DNA of 39,086 nt from a bacterium (lineage in GTDB: Bacteria > Actinomycetota > Acidimicrobiia > Acidimicrobiales > CATQHL01), in NCBI GenBank assembly GCA_026708055.1, contig JAPOVS010000012.1, positions 1 through 39,086 on the forward strand, read 5' to 3'. The translations under genes and the position numbers were made by a program. The notes under the pieces are model-generated. The model saw only the letters and a program-made list of their open reading frames with translations, made no database searches and was not told where the DNA came from. How positions within the stretch are numbered: position 1 is the first letter of the stretch; each line of letters opens with the position of its first letter. Positions 27,973 through 35,773 of the stretch are shown one piece after another.

Positions 27973-29361
27973 TCACCGGCGGAACACCGCCATCTGTGTC
28001 GGCGGCCCGCAGACCGGGTCGGAGGGGCCGACGGCGCTGATGTCCACGCTGTAGCCGTAGCGCGCCGCGATGCCGCGGGCCCACGCCTCGAACTCGCTGC
28101 GAGTCCATTCGAAGCGATGGTCCTCGTGGCGCAATCCCCTGGCGTCGAGGTGCTCGAAGTTCGAGTTGTACTCCCGATTCGGAGTCGTCAGCACCACCGA
28201 CGCCGCGCCGATGCGACCGAACACGACTTCGGCGAAGGTGTCGAGGCGTTCGGGGTCGAGGTGCTCGACAACCTCGATGACGGTGGCCACATCGAAGCCC
28301 TGCAATCGTGAGTCGGTGTAGGTCAACGCGCCCTGCAACAGCCGGATCCGCTCCCGGCGACGCTCGGACATCTGATCGAGCTTCAGACGGCGCTCGGCTC
28401 GTTCGAGCGCTCCGACCGACGCGTCCACTCCCACCGCGTCGGACACCGCGGGCTCGGCGAGCAGCCTCTCCAACAGCCGGCCCTCACCGCATCCCAGATC
28501 GACGACCCGTCCCGCTCCGACGTCCCGCACCGCCTCAAGCACCGCCTCCAGCCGCTGCTCGCCCAGACGGATCGGCGCTTCAGCCGCCTCCTCGGCTGCG
28601 TCCCGCTGCACGTCGAGGAGGTCGGTGTCCTCACCCGCGTCGGCCAGACGCGCCAGAGCCTCCCGGGTGAATCCGGGAAGGCGCAGGTACCGGCGAGCGA
28701 TCAGTCCGGATTCGGGATGGGACCCCAGCCAGTCGCCGCCCCGCAGCAGCAGCTTGTTCACCTCATCGGGGCCGATCCAGTAGTGCTTGGCGTCGTCGAG
28801 CACCGGCAGCAGCACGTAGAGATGCTCCAGGGCCGAACGAACGGTCTGGCGGCTGGCCATCCGAGCGGCCACGTACCGGCTGTCTCCCCAGGCCGGGAAC
28901 TGCGAGTCCAGCGCGATGGGCGAGCACTCCACCTCGTAGTCCAACGGATCGAACAGTCTCCGCAGGATCTCCGGCCCGCCCCGCACCGGCACGACCGGCA
29001 GCTCGATCTCAAGATCGAGGCGTTGGGCGACCAGTTCGGGCCGATCGTCGCACCTGCCCGTCAACGCCGTGCGGAACAGCCGGCCCAGCGCGACGCTCAA
29101 CATCGACGACGCCGCATAGGGCCGATCGTTCACGTAGGGCTCGAGGCCCTGGGCGCGGCGCTGATTGCGGTGCCGTGTCGAGCCGAAGGGGTCGACCTCG
29201 ACATACGTCGTCGCCGTGCAGCGCTGCGCAGTGGCCTCCGGGTAGAAGACATGCGCGCGCCCGAACCCGACATCGACCGAGCGCACACGATCAGGGTGCT
29301 TGTGCAGCAGGTACCCCAGGTCGGTGGCGACAGGCGTCGTCGAGGTCAGCGATACCAGCAT
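27973..29361 (-). CDS. hen1: RNA 3'-terminal ribose 2'-O-methyltransferase Hen1
   Basis: This 462-residue partner of Pnkp has an N-terminal half (about 1-250; VDVGFGRAHVFYPEA, RPYAASSMLSVALGRLFRTAL) that in this family binds and activates the Pnkp ligase. The C-terminal methyltransferase (about 270-462) has SAM motif VVDLGCGEGRLLERL. The metal site typical of Hen1 is VIEVVEHLD with two Glu and a His (about residues 363-368) plus a His in HEDHRFEW (about 411-416). It methylates the 2'-OH at the break so the repaired RNA resists recleavage. The ATG at 29361 gives the normal MLVSLTSTTPVATDLGYLLHKHP start. No clear ribosome-binding site or promoter was found, and moaB lies 86 nt upstream on the same strand. 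Confidence 0.96.
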   Translation of the reverse strand: MLVSLTSTTPVATDLGYLLHKHPDRVRSVDVGFGRAHVFYPEATAQRCTATTYVEVDPFGSTRHRNQRRAQGLEPYVNDRPYAASSMLSVALGRLFRTALTGRCDDRPELVAQRLDLEIELPVVPVRGGPEILRRLFDPLDYEVECSPIALDSQFPAWGDSRYVAARMASRQTVRSALEHLYVLLPVLDDAKHYWIGPDEVNKLLLRGGDWLGSHPESGLIARRYLRLPGFTREALARLADAGEDTDLLDVQRDAAEEAAEAPIRLGEQRLEAVLEAVRDVGAGRVVDLGCGEGRLLERLLAEPAVSDAVGVDASVGALERAERRLKLDQMSERRRERIRLLQGALTYTDSRLQGFDVATVIEVVEHLDPERLDTFAEVVFGRIGAASVVLTTPNREYNSNFEHLDARGLRHEDHRFEWTRSEFEAWARGIAARYGYSVDISAVGPSDPVCGPPTQMAVFRR

Positions 29362-29447
29362 GGCTCAGCCATTCAACCCGCGGCCCGCCCCAGTCGCAAG
29401 GACCAATGCCCAGACACTCACCGACCGAGACACGCTGGGGTGAGCGG

Positions 29448-29936
29448 TCAGTGGGGGGTGGGTTCGTCGCTCAGCAGGCGGAGCGCGTGGGGCACGACAT
29501 CCAGAACGGCCTCGGTGCACTCGACGGCGCCGCGGGGCGATCCCGGGGTGTTGAGGATCAGGGCGCTGCCGCGGGTGCCGGCGACGGCGCGTGAGAGCCG
29601 CCCCAGCGGGTTCACCAGGCGCATGGCCTCGGAGAGCCCGGGGGCGAGGCGTTCGACCACCTGTCGGGTGCCTTCGGGGGTGAGGTCGCGGGGGCCGAAC
29701 CCCGTCCCCCCGGTCGTGAGGAGGAGACCGGCGAAGCCGTCGGTCATGTCCACCAGCGCCCCGGCCACCGATTCGGTGCCGTCGGCGACGGCGCGCCGCT
29801 CGACCACCTCGTAGCCGGCACCTGCCAGCAGCTCCTCGAGGGCCTCGCCGGAGCGGTCCTCCCGGGTGCCGGCGATCACCCCGTCGGAGACGGTGAGCAC
29901 CTTGGCTCGAAGACCGGCGGCACGCAGGTCGGTCAC
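29448..29936 (-). CDS. MoaB/MogA-type molybdopterin protein
   Basis: This 162-residue MoCF-fold protein of molybdenum cofactor synthesis is of the type that adenylylates molybdopterin. It shows VLTVSDGVIAGTREDRSG, the signature LLLTTGGTGFGPRDLTPE and LILNTPGSPRGAVECTEAV. MoaB and MogA cannot be told apart safely by eye. The start is GTG at 29936, 6 nt after a -10-like TAGGGT, which suggests a leaderless mRNA. No other molybdenum genes are adjacent, but a MOSC protein is encoded at 5807-6517. Confidence 0.93.
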   Translation of the reverse strand: MTDLRAAGLRAKVLTVSDGVIAGTREDRSGEALEELLAGAGYEVVERRAVADGTESVAGALVDMTDGFAGLLLTTGGTGFGPRDLTPEGTRQVVERLAPGLSEAMRLVNPLGRLSRAVAGTRGSALILNTPGSPRGAVECTEAVLDVVPHALRLLSDEPTPH

Positions 29937-29942
29937 GCTGCG

Positions 29943-29948
29943 ACCCTA
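29943..29948 (-). promoter_or_regulatory. Candidate -10 box for the moaB/mogA gene (leaderless)
   Basis: TAGGGT lies 6 nt before the GTG at 29936. There is no ribosome-binding site between and no clear -35. Confidence 0.4.
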
Positions 29949-29983
29949 CCGGGGCGGCGCATGGCGCGGTAGCGAGCGCCGCA

Positions 29984-30265
29984 CTGGATTCCGGCCTTCG
30001 CCGGAATGACGCGCTGGGTGGTGCGCCGCTGTCGAGGAGGACCACGGCCGCCGAGCCGCACTGGATTCCGGCCCTCGCCGGAATGACCCACATGTGCGGC
30101 TGCACGCCGACAACGGTGCCAGCGGGGCGGGTCACACTGGAATCCGGTCCCCGCCGGAATGACCCACATGTGCGGCTGCACGCCGACAACGGTGCCAGCG
30201 GGGAGGGTCACACTGGAATCCGGTCCCCGCCGGAATGACCCACTGGGTGGTGCGCCGCTGTCGAG
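29984..30265. repeat. Cluster of four palindromic repeats, including a 76-bp tandem repeat
   Basis: The gap between fmt and moaB/mogA (29937-30307) holds four repeat copies, at 29984-30010, 30061-30087, 30137-30163 and 30213-30239. Two 76-bp units (30081-30156 and 30157-30232) differ at one base. A 23-bp direct repeat starting CTGGGTGGTGCGCCG brackets the array (30014-30036 and 30243-30265). I see no gene in this interval. Confidence 0.88.
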
Positions 30266-30307
30266 CGATGACTCCTGGGTTCGGAGGCGGCGGTTGTCGG
30301 TCGTGCC

Positions 30308-31198
30308 TCAGGTGCCGAGGCGGCAGGCGGGGCCGAGGCGGGCGCCCCGCTGCCACTGGTCCGCCGGCAGGGCCCGCCGGCCGGCGGCCTGCACCTCCTC
30401 GAGGCGCAGACCTCCCGCTGCGGTCCCCACCACCAGCCCGTCGAGGAGGCCCGGTGAGCCGCTGTGCGACGGGGCCACACCGGCACGGAGGATCCGCAGC
30501 CGCTCGCCTGCCAGCGTGGTCCAGGCACGCCCGAGGCGGACGCGCCGGTGCAGTTCGACGGCGGGGCGGTCCCAGTCGAGGCGCAGGTCCTCGTCGGTGA
30601 CCTTGTCCGCCCAGGTGACCTCCCCCTCCTGCGCCACCGGGTCGCGCGGTCCGGCGCGCAGCAGATCCACCAGCAGCGGGCAACTCCGCGCCACGAGGCG
30701 CTCGCGCAACTCGGCGAGGGTCTCGTCGGGGCCGATGGGCGTGGCCGTCCGGGCGTAGAGCGGGCCGGCGTCGAGGGTCTCGGTCAGCGCCATCAGGCTG
30801 ACGCCGGTGGTCTCGTCGCCCGCCAGGATGGCTCGCTCCATCGGGGCGGCGCCGCGCCAGCGCGGCAACAACGAGAAATGCACGTTCAGCGCCGGCAGCG
30901 CGTCCAAGACGTCGTCGCCGATGAGGCGCCCGTAGGCGACCACGACCGCACCGTCGCTGCTGTGGACCGCGGCGACCGCCTCGGAAGGATCGTGCGAGAC
31001 CGGTATGCCCAGTTCAGCAGCAGATCGGCCCACCGGACTGGGCTCGAGCGGGCCGCGCCTGGAGCGGCGACGATCGGGGCCGGTCACGGCCAGCGTGACC
31101 TCGAAGCCGGCGTCACGCAGGGCGCGCAGTGGCGGCACGGCGAGCTGCGGCGTACCGAAGTAGACGAGCCGGCGAACCGTCGCCGGCCAGGGGGTCAC
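30308..31198 (-). CDS. fmt: Methionyl-tRNA formyltransferase
   Basis: This 296-residue enzyme formylates initiator Met-tRNA using 10-formyl-tetrahydrofolate. It shows LVYFGTPQLAVPPLRAL at the N-terminus and the family signature NVHFSLLPRWRGAAPMERAI, with the catalytic Asn/His. The later ETLDAGPLYART and C-terminal tRNA-binding domain (WADKVTDEDLRLDWDRP, then GRAWTT) are also present. It is slightly short compared with the usual 305-320 residues. The GTG at 31198 is chosen since the frame start is there and MTPWPATVRRLVYFGTPQ fits. It follows def on the same strand, the usual pair, but about 300 bp of tandem repeats lie between them. Confidence 0.95.
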   Translation of the reverse strand: MTPWPATVRRLVYFGTPQLAVPPLRALRDAGFEVTLAVTGPDRRRSRRGPLEPSPVGRSAAELGIPVSHDPSEAVAAVHSSDGAVVVAYGRLIGDDVLDALPALNVHFSLLPRWRGAAPMERAILAGDETTGVSLMALTETLDAGPLYARTATPIGPDETLAELRERLVARSCPLLVDLLRAGPRDPVAQEGEVTWADKVTDEDLRLDWDRPAVELHRRVRLGRAWTTLAGERLRILRAGVAPSHSGSPGLLDGLVVGTAAGGLRLEEVQAAGRRALPADQWQRGARLGPACRLGT

Positions 31199-31502
31199 GC
31201 CGTCACTCGCCAGCGCGGAGGGAGGTGAAGTCGGAACGAAGTCGATGGCGCCGCGGTTTTCGAGGTCACGCCGTCACTCGCCGGCGCAGGGGGACGGGAC
31301 GTCGGCAGACGAAGTCGATCGCGTTGCGGTCCTCGGGTCACGCCGTCACTCGCCGGCGCCGAGGGAGGGGAGGTCGGCGGACGAAGTCGATCGTGCTGCG
31401 GTCCGCAGGGTCACGCCGTCACTCGCCGGGGCCGAGAGAGGGGAAGCGGTGGCCGGAGGCGATGTGACGACCGCGTACGCCACGTCACGCCGTCACTCGC
31501 CG
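31194..31502. repeat. Five-copy tandem repeat of the def-fmt junction
   Basis: Plus-strand copies of GTCACGCCGTCACTCGCC begin at 31194, 31265, 31337, 31410 and 31484 (spacings 71, 72, 73 and 74). In the minus direction each copy contains a def-like stop (GAGTGA) and, 4 nt on, an fmt-like GTGAC start. Much of each unit resembles its neighbours beyond the core, for example GACGAAGTCGATCG. The first and last copies are the real fmt start and def end. Confidence 0.9.
31195..31488 (-). other. Chain of three possible mini-ORFs between def and fmt
   Basis: Starting from the repeat-borne GTGs, three frames link def to fmt. The first is 31488-31411 (25 residues), with a GTG 4 nt after the def stop. 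The second is 31414-31346 (22 residues), with a start overlapping the previous stop as GTGA and an end in SLGAGE exactly like Def. The third is 31341-31195 (48 residues), beginning 4 nt after the second and ending as GTGA on the fmt start. Translation of any of them is inference. They may pass ribosomes from def to fmt. Confidence 0.35.
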
Positions 31503-32020
31503 GCGCCGAGGGAGGGGAAGAGCCCCGCCCCGGCGGCGCTGAGGCCGCGGCGGCGCAACTCGATGAGCGCGGCGCGGCGCCGCTCCGGGTCGAGCCGCTC
31601 GGTGAGGAGCACGCCGTCGAGATGGTCGATCTCGTGCTGGATGAGCCGGGCGAACAGGTCGTCGGCCTCCACCGTGACCTCGTTGCCGTCGAGGTCCACG
31701 CCCGACAGGGCGATCGTGCGGGGGCGCTCGATCTCCCAGGAGTAGCCGGGCACCGAGAGGCAGCCCTCCTCGAAAGTCCAGGTGCCGTCGCTCCCGGTGA
31801 TGACCGGGTTGAGGATCACCCCGCGCCCGCAGGTCTCGGGCTCGTCGTAGACGAACAGCCGCTTGCGCACGCCCACCTGCGGCGCCGCCAAGCCGATCCC
31901 CCGCGCCGCATACATGGCGGTGAACATGCTGTCGCAGAGCCGGGCGACCGAACCGTCGATCTGGGTGACGTCCGCCGCCTTCGAGCGCAGGACCGGGTCG
32001 CCGAACAGACGGATCTCCAC
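31493..32020 (-). CDS. def: Peptide deformylase
   Basis: This 175-residue metallohydrolase removes the N-formyl group from new proteins. All three motifs are present: GIGLAAPQ (motif 1), EGCLS (motif 2, metal Cys) and HEIDHLDG (motif 3, metal His pair with catalytic Glu). I chose the GTG at 32020 rather than the GTG seven codons upstream. A TAGCCT -10 box lies 7 nt before it, and VEIRLFGDPVLR is the usual Def N-terminus. The C-terminal end (SLGAGE then TGA) is copied once in frame in the repeat array that separates def from fmt. It is divergent from the methyltransferase gene. Confidence 0.95.
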   Translation of the reverse strand: MEIRLFGDPVLRSKAADVTQIDGSVARLCDSMFTAMYAARGIGLAAPQVGVRKRLFVYDEPETCGRGVILNPVITGSDGTWTFEEGCLSVPGYSWEIERPRTIALSGVDLDGNEVTVEADDLFARLIQHEIDHLDGVLLTERLDPERRRAALIELRRRGLSAAGAGLFPSLGAGE

Positions 32021-32027
32021 GCCGTCG

Positions 32028-32033
32028 AGGCTA
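32028..32033 (-). promoter_or_regulatory. Candidate -10 box for def (leaderless)
   Basis: TAGCCT lies 7 nt before the GTG at 32020. This spacing helped decide the def start. No -35 match is obvious. Confidence 0.4.
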
Positions 32034-32141
32034 GCGAGCACCGCAGCGACCGGGGGCGCCGCCGGCCGGCGCTCGCCAGCGGCGGAGAGATGGGAGGTCC
32101 GGAGCGATCCCGGCGCTGACCGGGGTCGCCGGGCGCACGGG

Positions 32142-32147
32142 TATCGT
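32142..32147 (+). promoter_or_regulatory. Candidate -10 box for the RsmC-like gene (leaderless)
   Basis: TATCGT lies 7 nt before the ATG at 32155 (CGGCGGG between). A CTGACC further upstream is too far to be a convincing -35. Confidence 0.45.
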
Positions 32148-32154
32148 CGGCGGG

Positions 32155-32922
32155 ATGGCCGGGGCGGATCACTACTTCTCGCCGAGCCCCGGCTCGCGGC
32201 GGCACGAGCGCACCGTCACCCTGCGGTTGCAGGACGTGACGCTCGACCTGCGGACCGATCGGGGGGTCTTCTCCGCCGGCCGCATCGACCCCGGCACCCT
32301 CCTGCTGCTGAAGCACGCCCCGCTGCCCCCGGCGCGGCCGGGCAACGGCAGCGAGGCGGCGGCCCGCACGGTGTTGGCCGACGTGGGCTGCGGTTACGGG
32401 CCCATCGCCGTCACGCTGGCGCTTCGGGCACCCCACGCCGCCGTCTGGGCGATCGACGTCAACGAGCGGGCCCGTGAACTGGCTGCCGCCAATCTGGCCA
32501 CGGCCGGCGTGACGGTCGGCGGGGGTGAGAGGCAGGCAGCAGACAGTGCGCGGGCAGGTGACGGCGGGCAGACAGCAGACAGCGCGCGGGGAGGAGACGG
32601 CGCGCGGCCAGAGAACGGCCAGCGGGGCCGGGGCGGCGGGCAGGCAACGGTGTGCGCTCCGGAGGAGGTGCCGGCGGCGCTTCGCTTCGACGCCGTTTAC
32701 TGCAATCCCCCGGTGCGCATCGGCAACAGGGCCCTCGACGAACTGCTGCGGGAATGGTTGAGCCGCCTGCGCCCCGGCGGGTTCGCCGTGCTGGTGATGC
32801 ACAAGAACCTGGGCGCTGACTCGCTGGCGCGCCGCCTGGCGGCCGCCGGCGCGGCGCCCCGGCGGCTGGCCGTCGGCGGCGGCTACCGGGTGCTGCAGGT
32901 GCCCGCAGCGGAAGACCGCTGA
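32155..32922 (+). CDS. RsmC/RlmG-like rRNA guanine-N2 methyltransferase
   Basis: This 255-residue class I SAM-dependent methyltransferase has motif I VLADVGCGYGPIAVTLA and the acceptor-site motif YCNPPVRIG (NPP type, used on exocyclic amines). The N-terminal part starts DHYFSPSPGSRRHERTVTL. The overall pattern fits the RsmC/RlmG group that modifies rRNA guanine N2, but it contains only the catalytic domain. Between the two motifs is a low-complexity insert of about 45 residues (about 120-165), rich in Gly/Ala/Arg. It is built partly from a 12-residue repeat (RQAADSARAGDG, then GQTADSARGGDG) with a 36-bp DNA period. The target base is not deducible. The ATG at 32155 fits a leaderless start. 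Confidence 0.85.
   Translation: MAGADHYFSPSPGSRRHERTVTLRLQDVTLDLRTDRGVFSAGRIDPGTLLLLKHAPLPPARPGNGSEAAARTVLADVGCGYGPIAVTLALRAPHAAVWAIDVNERARELAAANLATAGVTVGGGERQAADSARAGDGGQTADSARGGDGARPENGQRGRGGGQATVCAPEEVPAALRFDAVYCNPPVRIGNRALDELLREWLSRLRPGGFAVLVMHKNLGADSLARRLAAAGAAPRRLAVGGGYRVLQVPAAEDR
32537..32601. repeat. 36-bp imperfect tandem repeat in the methyltransferase gene
   Basis: CAGCAGACAG recurs at 32537 and 32573, each followed by similar GC-rich sequence ending GACGGC. The period is a multiple of three, so the 12-residue repeat stays in frame. Confidence 0.75.
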
Positions 32923-32948
32923 GAATGCCGCGTGTCGACTGTTCCGAT

Positions 32949-32974
32949 GTCATTCCGGCGCAGGCCGGAATCCA
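32949..32974. repeat. Palindromic repeat, minus orientation
   Basis: GTCATTCCGGCGCAGGCCGGAATCCA lies 26 bp after the methyltransferase stop, in the 163-bp gap before the aldehyde dehydrogenase gene. I see no other feature in that gap. Confidence 0.85.
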
Positions 32975-33085
32975 TATGCCGGAAGCTCCGCGTGTACCAG
33001 CCATCGATGGCGAGGCACTCTCTCCGAGGAAGGCCGAGCCATAACTCATCCCGAGCGCCCCCGCGTCCCCGTCGCCGGTATCGCC

Positions 33086-34513
33086 GTGTCACCGGACCAC
33101 TACATCGGCGGCCGGCGGGTGTCCTCGGCGGAGACCTTCGAGGTCCGCTCGCCCCTGGACTGGTCGTTGAAGCTGGCCGACGTCTCCGCCGGCGACGCCG
33201 CTGCAGCCGCCGCCGCGGTCGGCGCGGCGTGCGAGGCGGCCGAGTCGTGGGCGGCGCTGGGACCGTCTGGGCGGGGCGTCCACCTGCGTCGCCTGGCGAG
33301 CGCCATCGATGCGGCGGTCGGCTCCCTGGCGGAGGTCGAGTGCGTGGACATGGCCATGCTGCTGGAGAGCCTGCAGAAGCGCGTGATCGCCCGGGGGGCG
33401 CGCAACTTCCGGGCGTACGCCGACCTGGCCGAGGCCTACAGCGAACGCGTCTGGTCCTCGAACGGCACCGACAACCGCGTGGAGCGAATGCCCGCGGGGC
33501 CGGCGGTCGTCATCACCCCCTGGAACGCCCCGTTCATGCTGGCCACCTGGAAGGTGGCGCCCGCGCTGGCGGCGGGCAACACCGTGGTGCTGAAGCCGGC
33601 GGAGTGGTCGCCGCTGTCGGCGAGCGTCCTGGCCGACCTGGCGCACGAGGCCAGGCTGCCGCCCGGGGTGCTGAACGTGGTGCAGGGCCGGGGCACCGAG
33701 GCGGGCGCCGCGCTCGCGGCCGACGATCGGGTGCGCCGCATCTCCTTCACCGGATCGCCCGAGACGGCCCGGTCCATCGGCGCGGCCGCGGCCGCCAACA
33801 TCGTGCCGTTCACCGCCGAGCTAGGCGGCAAGGGGCCGCTCATCGTCCTCGAGGACGCCGACATCGAGGCCGCCGCCCGCACCGCCGCCGGGCAGTACGA
33901 CGACTCCGGGCAGGTCTGCCTGGCCGGCACGCGCCTGCTGGTGGCCGAAGGCGTCCTCGAGGAGTTCCTGGAGCGGTTCGACGCCCACACCGACGCCCAC
34001 GTGCTGGGCGACAGCCGCGACCCGGCGACCACGGTCTCCCCCCTCATCCATCCCGACCATCTGGCCCGCGTCGAGGGCTTCGTGGAGCGGGCGCGCCGGG
34101 CCGGCGACACTGTGCTGCGAGGCGGGCGCCGTCACCGGCCCGACGGCCTCTGGTACGAACCGACGCTGATCCGCCCGGCGAGCAACGAGAGCGAGATCGT
34201 GCAGAGGGAGGTGTTCGGCCCGGTGCTCACGCTGCAGACCTTCGCGGACGAGACCGAGGCGGTGCGTCTGGCGAACAGCACGCGCTACGGGCTCTCGGGC
34301 GTGGTCTTCACAGGCTCGCAGGAGCGCGCCGAACGGGTCGGGCGGGCGGTGCGGGCCGGGACCGTGTGGGTGAACTGCTTCCTGGTGCGCGACCTCGCGG
34401 CCCCGTTCGGAGGCTGCGGCATCAGCGGCCTCGGCCGCGAGGGCGGCGACTATGCCCTGGACTTCCACAGCGACCTGAAGACCGTGCAGGTCCGCCAAGG
34501 CACCACCTCCTAG
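33086..34513 (+). CDS. Aldehyde dehydrogenase, HpaE-like
   Basis: This 475-residue NAD(P)-dependent dehydrogenase oxidises an aldehyde to an acid. It shows the cofactor segment PWNAPFMLATWKVAPALAAGNTVVLKPAE, the active-site Glu in AELGGKGP (about residue 245) and the catalytic Cys in DSGQVCLAGTR (about 278). The C-terminal RDLAAPFGGCGISGLGREGG resembles the 5-carboxymethyl-2-hydroxymuconate and 2-hydroxymuconate semialdehyde dehydrogenases. Substrate is inferred only from that likeness. The start is GTG at 33086. The acyl-CoA dehydrogenase gene begins 14 nt after its stop, so the two form an operon. An FAH-family gene nearby would fit the same meta-cleavage-type chemistry. Confidence 0.92.
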   Translation: MSPDHYIGGRRVSSAETFEVRSPLDWSLKLADVSAGDAAAAAAAVGAACEAAESWAALGPSGRGVHLRRLASAIDAAVGSLAEVECVDMAMLLESLQKRVIARGARNFRAYADLAEAYSERVWSSNGTDNRVERMPAGPAVVITPWNAPFMLATWKVAPALAAGNTVVLKPAEWSPLSASVLADLAHEARLPPGVLNVVQGRGTEAGAALAADDRVRRISFTGSPETARSIGAAAAANIVPFTAELGGKGPLIVLEDADIEAAARTAAGQYDDSGQVCLAGTRLLVAEGVLEEFLERFDAHTDAHVLGDSRDPATTVSPLIHPDHLARVEGFVERARRAGDTVLRGGRRHRPDGLWYEPTLIRPASNESEIVQREVFGPVLTLQTFADETEAVRLANSTRYGLSGVVFTGSQERAERVGRAVRAGTVWVNCFLVRDLAAPFGGCGISGLGREGGDYALDFHSDLKTVQVRQGTTS

Positions 34514-34527
34514 CCTGGCCGCCCCCT

Positions 34528-35730
34528 ATGACCTCGACCGCACCGCCGACCCCGCCCGAGCGGCAGCGCGAACTCGTGGAGCTGGTAGCCGACCTCGGCC
34601 CGGCCTTCGCGGAGCGGGCGCCGCACTACGACCGCGACGCCCGGTTCCCGCACGAGAACTACGCCGATCTGCGGGAGGCCGGGCTGCTGGGACTCTGCGT
34701 CCCCACCACCTACGGCGGCCTCGGCGCCGACTTCGCCACCTACGGGCTGGTGTCGGAGGAACTGGGGCGCTACTGCGGATCGACGGCGCTCACCTTCAAC
34801 ATGCACACCGCCACCATGCTGCTGTGCGGCCAGATCGCCGACGACCTGGAGATGTCGACCGGTGGGCGCGCCACGCACGAGCGGCGGCGGGCGGCCATGT
34901 ACGCCGGTGTGGTCTCGGAGGGTCACATCCACGCCCAGCCGTTCAGCGAGGGGAACGCGCCGGGCGCCACCGCCGGGGTCACCACGACGGCGGTGCCCGC
35001 CGACGGCGGCTGGCGGCTGAGCGGGCGCAAGATCTTCGCCTCGCTCTCGAGCGCCGCCGACCGCCACAACGTGATCTGCGTCGCTCCCGACGACCCGACC
35101 ATCCGGTTCATCAGCGTGCCGACCGACAGCGAGGGGCTCAGCTTCACCGGCGACTGGGATCCGCTGGGGATGCGCGGCACGGTGTCGCTGACTCTCCTGC
35201 TGGACGACGTGTTCGTGCCCGCCGACGCCGAGTTGCTGCCCCCCGGGGTCTTCGACCAGGTGGCGTTCCGCTGGCCGCACTTCTACCTGACCCTGTCGTT
35301 CACCTACCTGGGGATCATGCGCACCGTCGTGGATTTCACCGAGGACTACCTGGCGGGCCGCATCGGACCAGGGTCGCGCCGGGAGAACCCCCAGAAGCAG
35401 GCCGGCTGGGCGGAGATGCAGGTGTCCTACGAGCGGGCCCGCGCCCTGGCGTGGACCGTGCTGGCCGAGGCCGGAGTCGACCCATCGCCGGAACAGGTGC
35501 GCCGAGCGTGGGCTTCGATGGTGTCGACAATGGAGACCGCCCCCGAACTGGCGTCCCTCGCCGTGCGGGTCTGCGGCGGCCGCTCGCTGCTGCGCCCGCA
35601 CCCTCTGGAGCGCCTCTACCGCGACGCCCGCTGCGGCGCCACGATGCTGCCGTGGAGCACCGAGGCCTGCCTGGACCGGCTGGGGCGGGCCGGGCTGTCG
35701 GACACCGGGACCGGCGAGCCCCACGCTTGA
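34528..35730 (+). CDS. Acyl-CoA dehydrogenase-fold flavoprotein
   Basis: This 400-residue protein has the acyl-CoA dehydrogenase layout: a helical N-terminal domain (LVADLGPAFAERAPHYD, LGLCVPTTYGGLGADF), a beta domain with WRLSGRKIFASLSSAAD and DPLGMRGTVSLTLLLDDVFVP, and a C-terminal helical bundle. Near the end, LYRDARCGATMLPWSTEAC aligns with the usual RDA, I, YEGT region, but the catalytic Glu of classical enzymes is not there. It may therefore use a base elsewhere or be a non-classical member such as a monooxygenase-like homologue. The ATG at 34528 gives the standard length; the open frame further upstream is antisense or overlapping in the aldehyde dehydrogenase. Substrate is unknown. 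Confidence 0.88.
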   Translation: MTSTAPPTPPERQRELVELVADLGPAFAERAPHYDRDARFPHENYADLREAGLLGLCVPTTYGGLGADFATYGLVSEELGRYCGSTALTFNMHTATMLLCGQIADDLEMSTGGRATHERRRAAMYAGVVSEGHIHAQPFSEGNAPGATAGVTTTAVPADGGWRLSGRKIFASLSSAADRHNVICVAPDDPTIRFISVPTDSEGLSFTGDWDPLGMRGTVSLTLLLDDVFVPADAELLPPGVFDQVAFRWPHFYLTLSFTYLGIMRTVVDFTEDYLAGRIGPGSRRENPQKQAGWAEMQVSYERARALAWTVLAEAGVDPSPEQVRRAWASMVSTMETAPELASLAVRVCGGRSLLRPHPLERLYRDARCGATMLPWSTEACLDRLGRAGLSDTGTGEPHA

Positions 35731-35773
35731 GCGGGCCGAGCGCCCCGCGGCGGGCGCAGATCCAGCCGCTGCC

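Noticed and set aside
24072-28040. Very long plus-strand open frame (1322 codons) over the RCC1 and Pnkp genes
   Set aside because: It runs opposite to two clearly coding minus-strand genes, has no recognisable domain, and is explained by high GC content.
31194-31502. CRISPR-like array
   Set aside because: The sequences between cores are themselves similar to each other and derive from the def/fmt junction. There are no unique spacers and no cas genes.
32021-32041. Alternative def start seven codons upstream (GTG at 32041)
   Set aside because: There is no ribosome-binding site or -10 at the right spacing, and the extra residues are not typical of Def. It cannot be fully excluded.
32932-34527. 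Upstream extension of the acyl-CoA dehydrogenase frame
   Set aside because: It overlaps the aldehyde dehydrogenase gene in another frame, and the family length is reached from the ATG at 34528.
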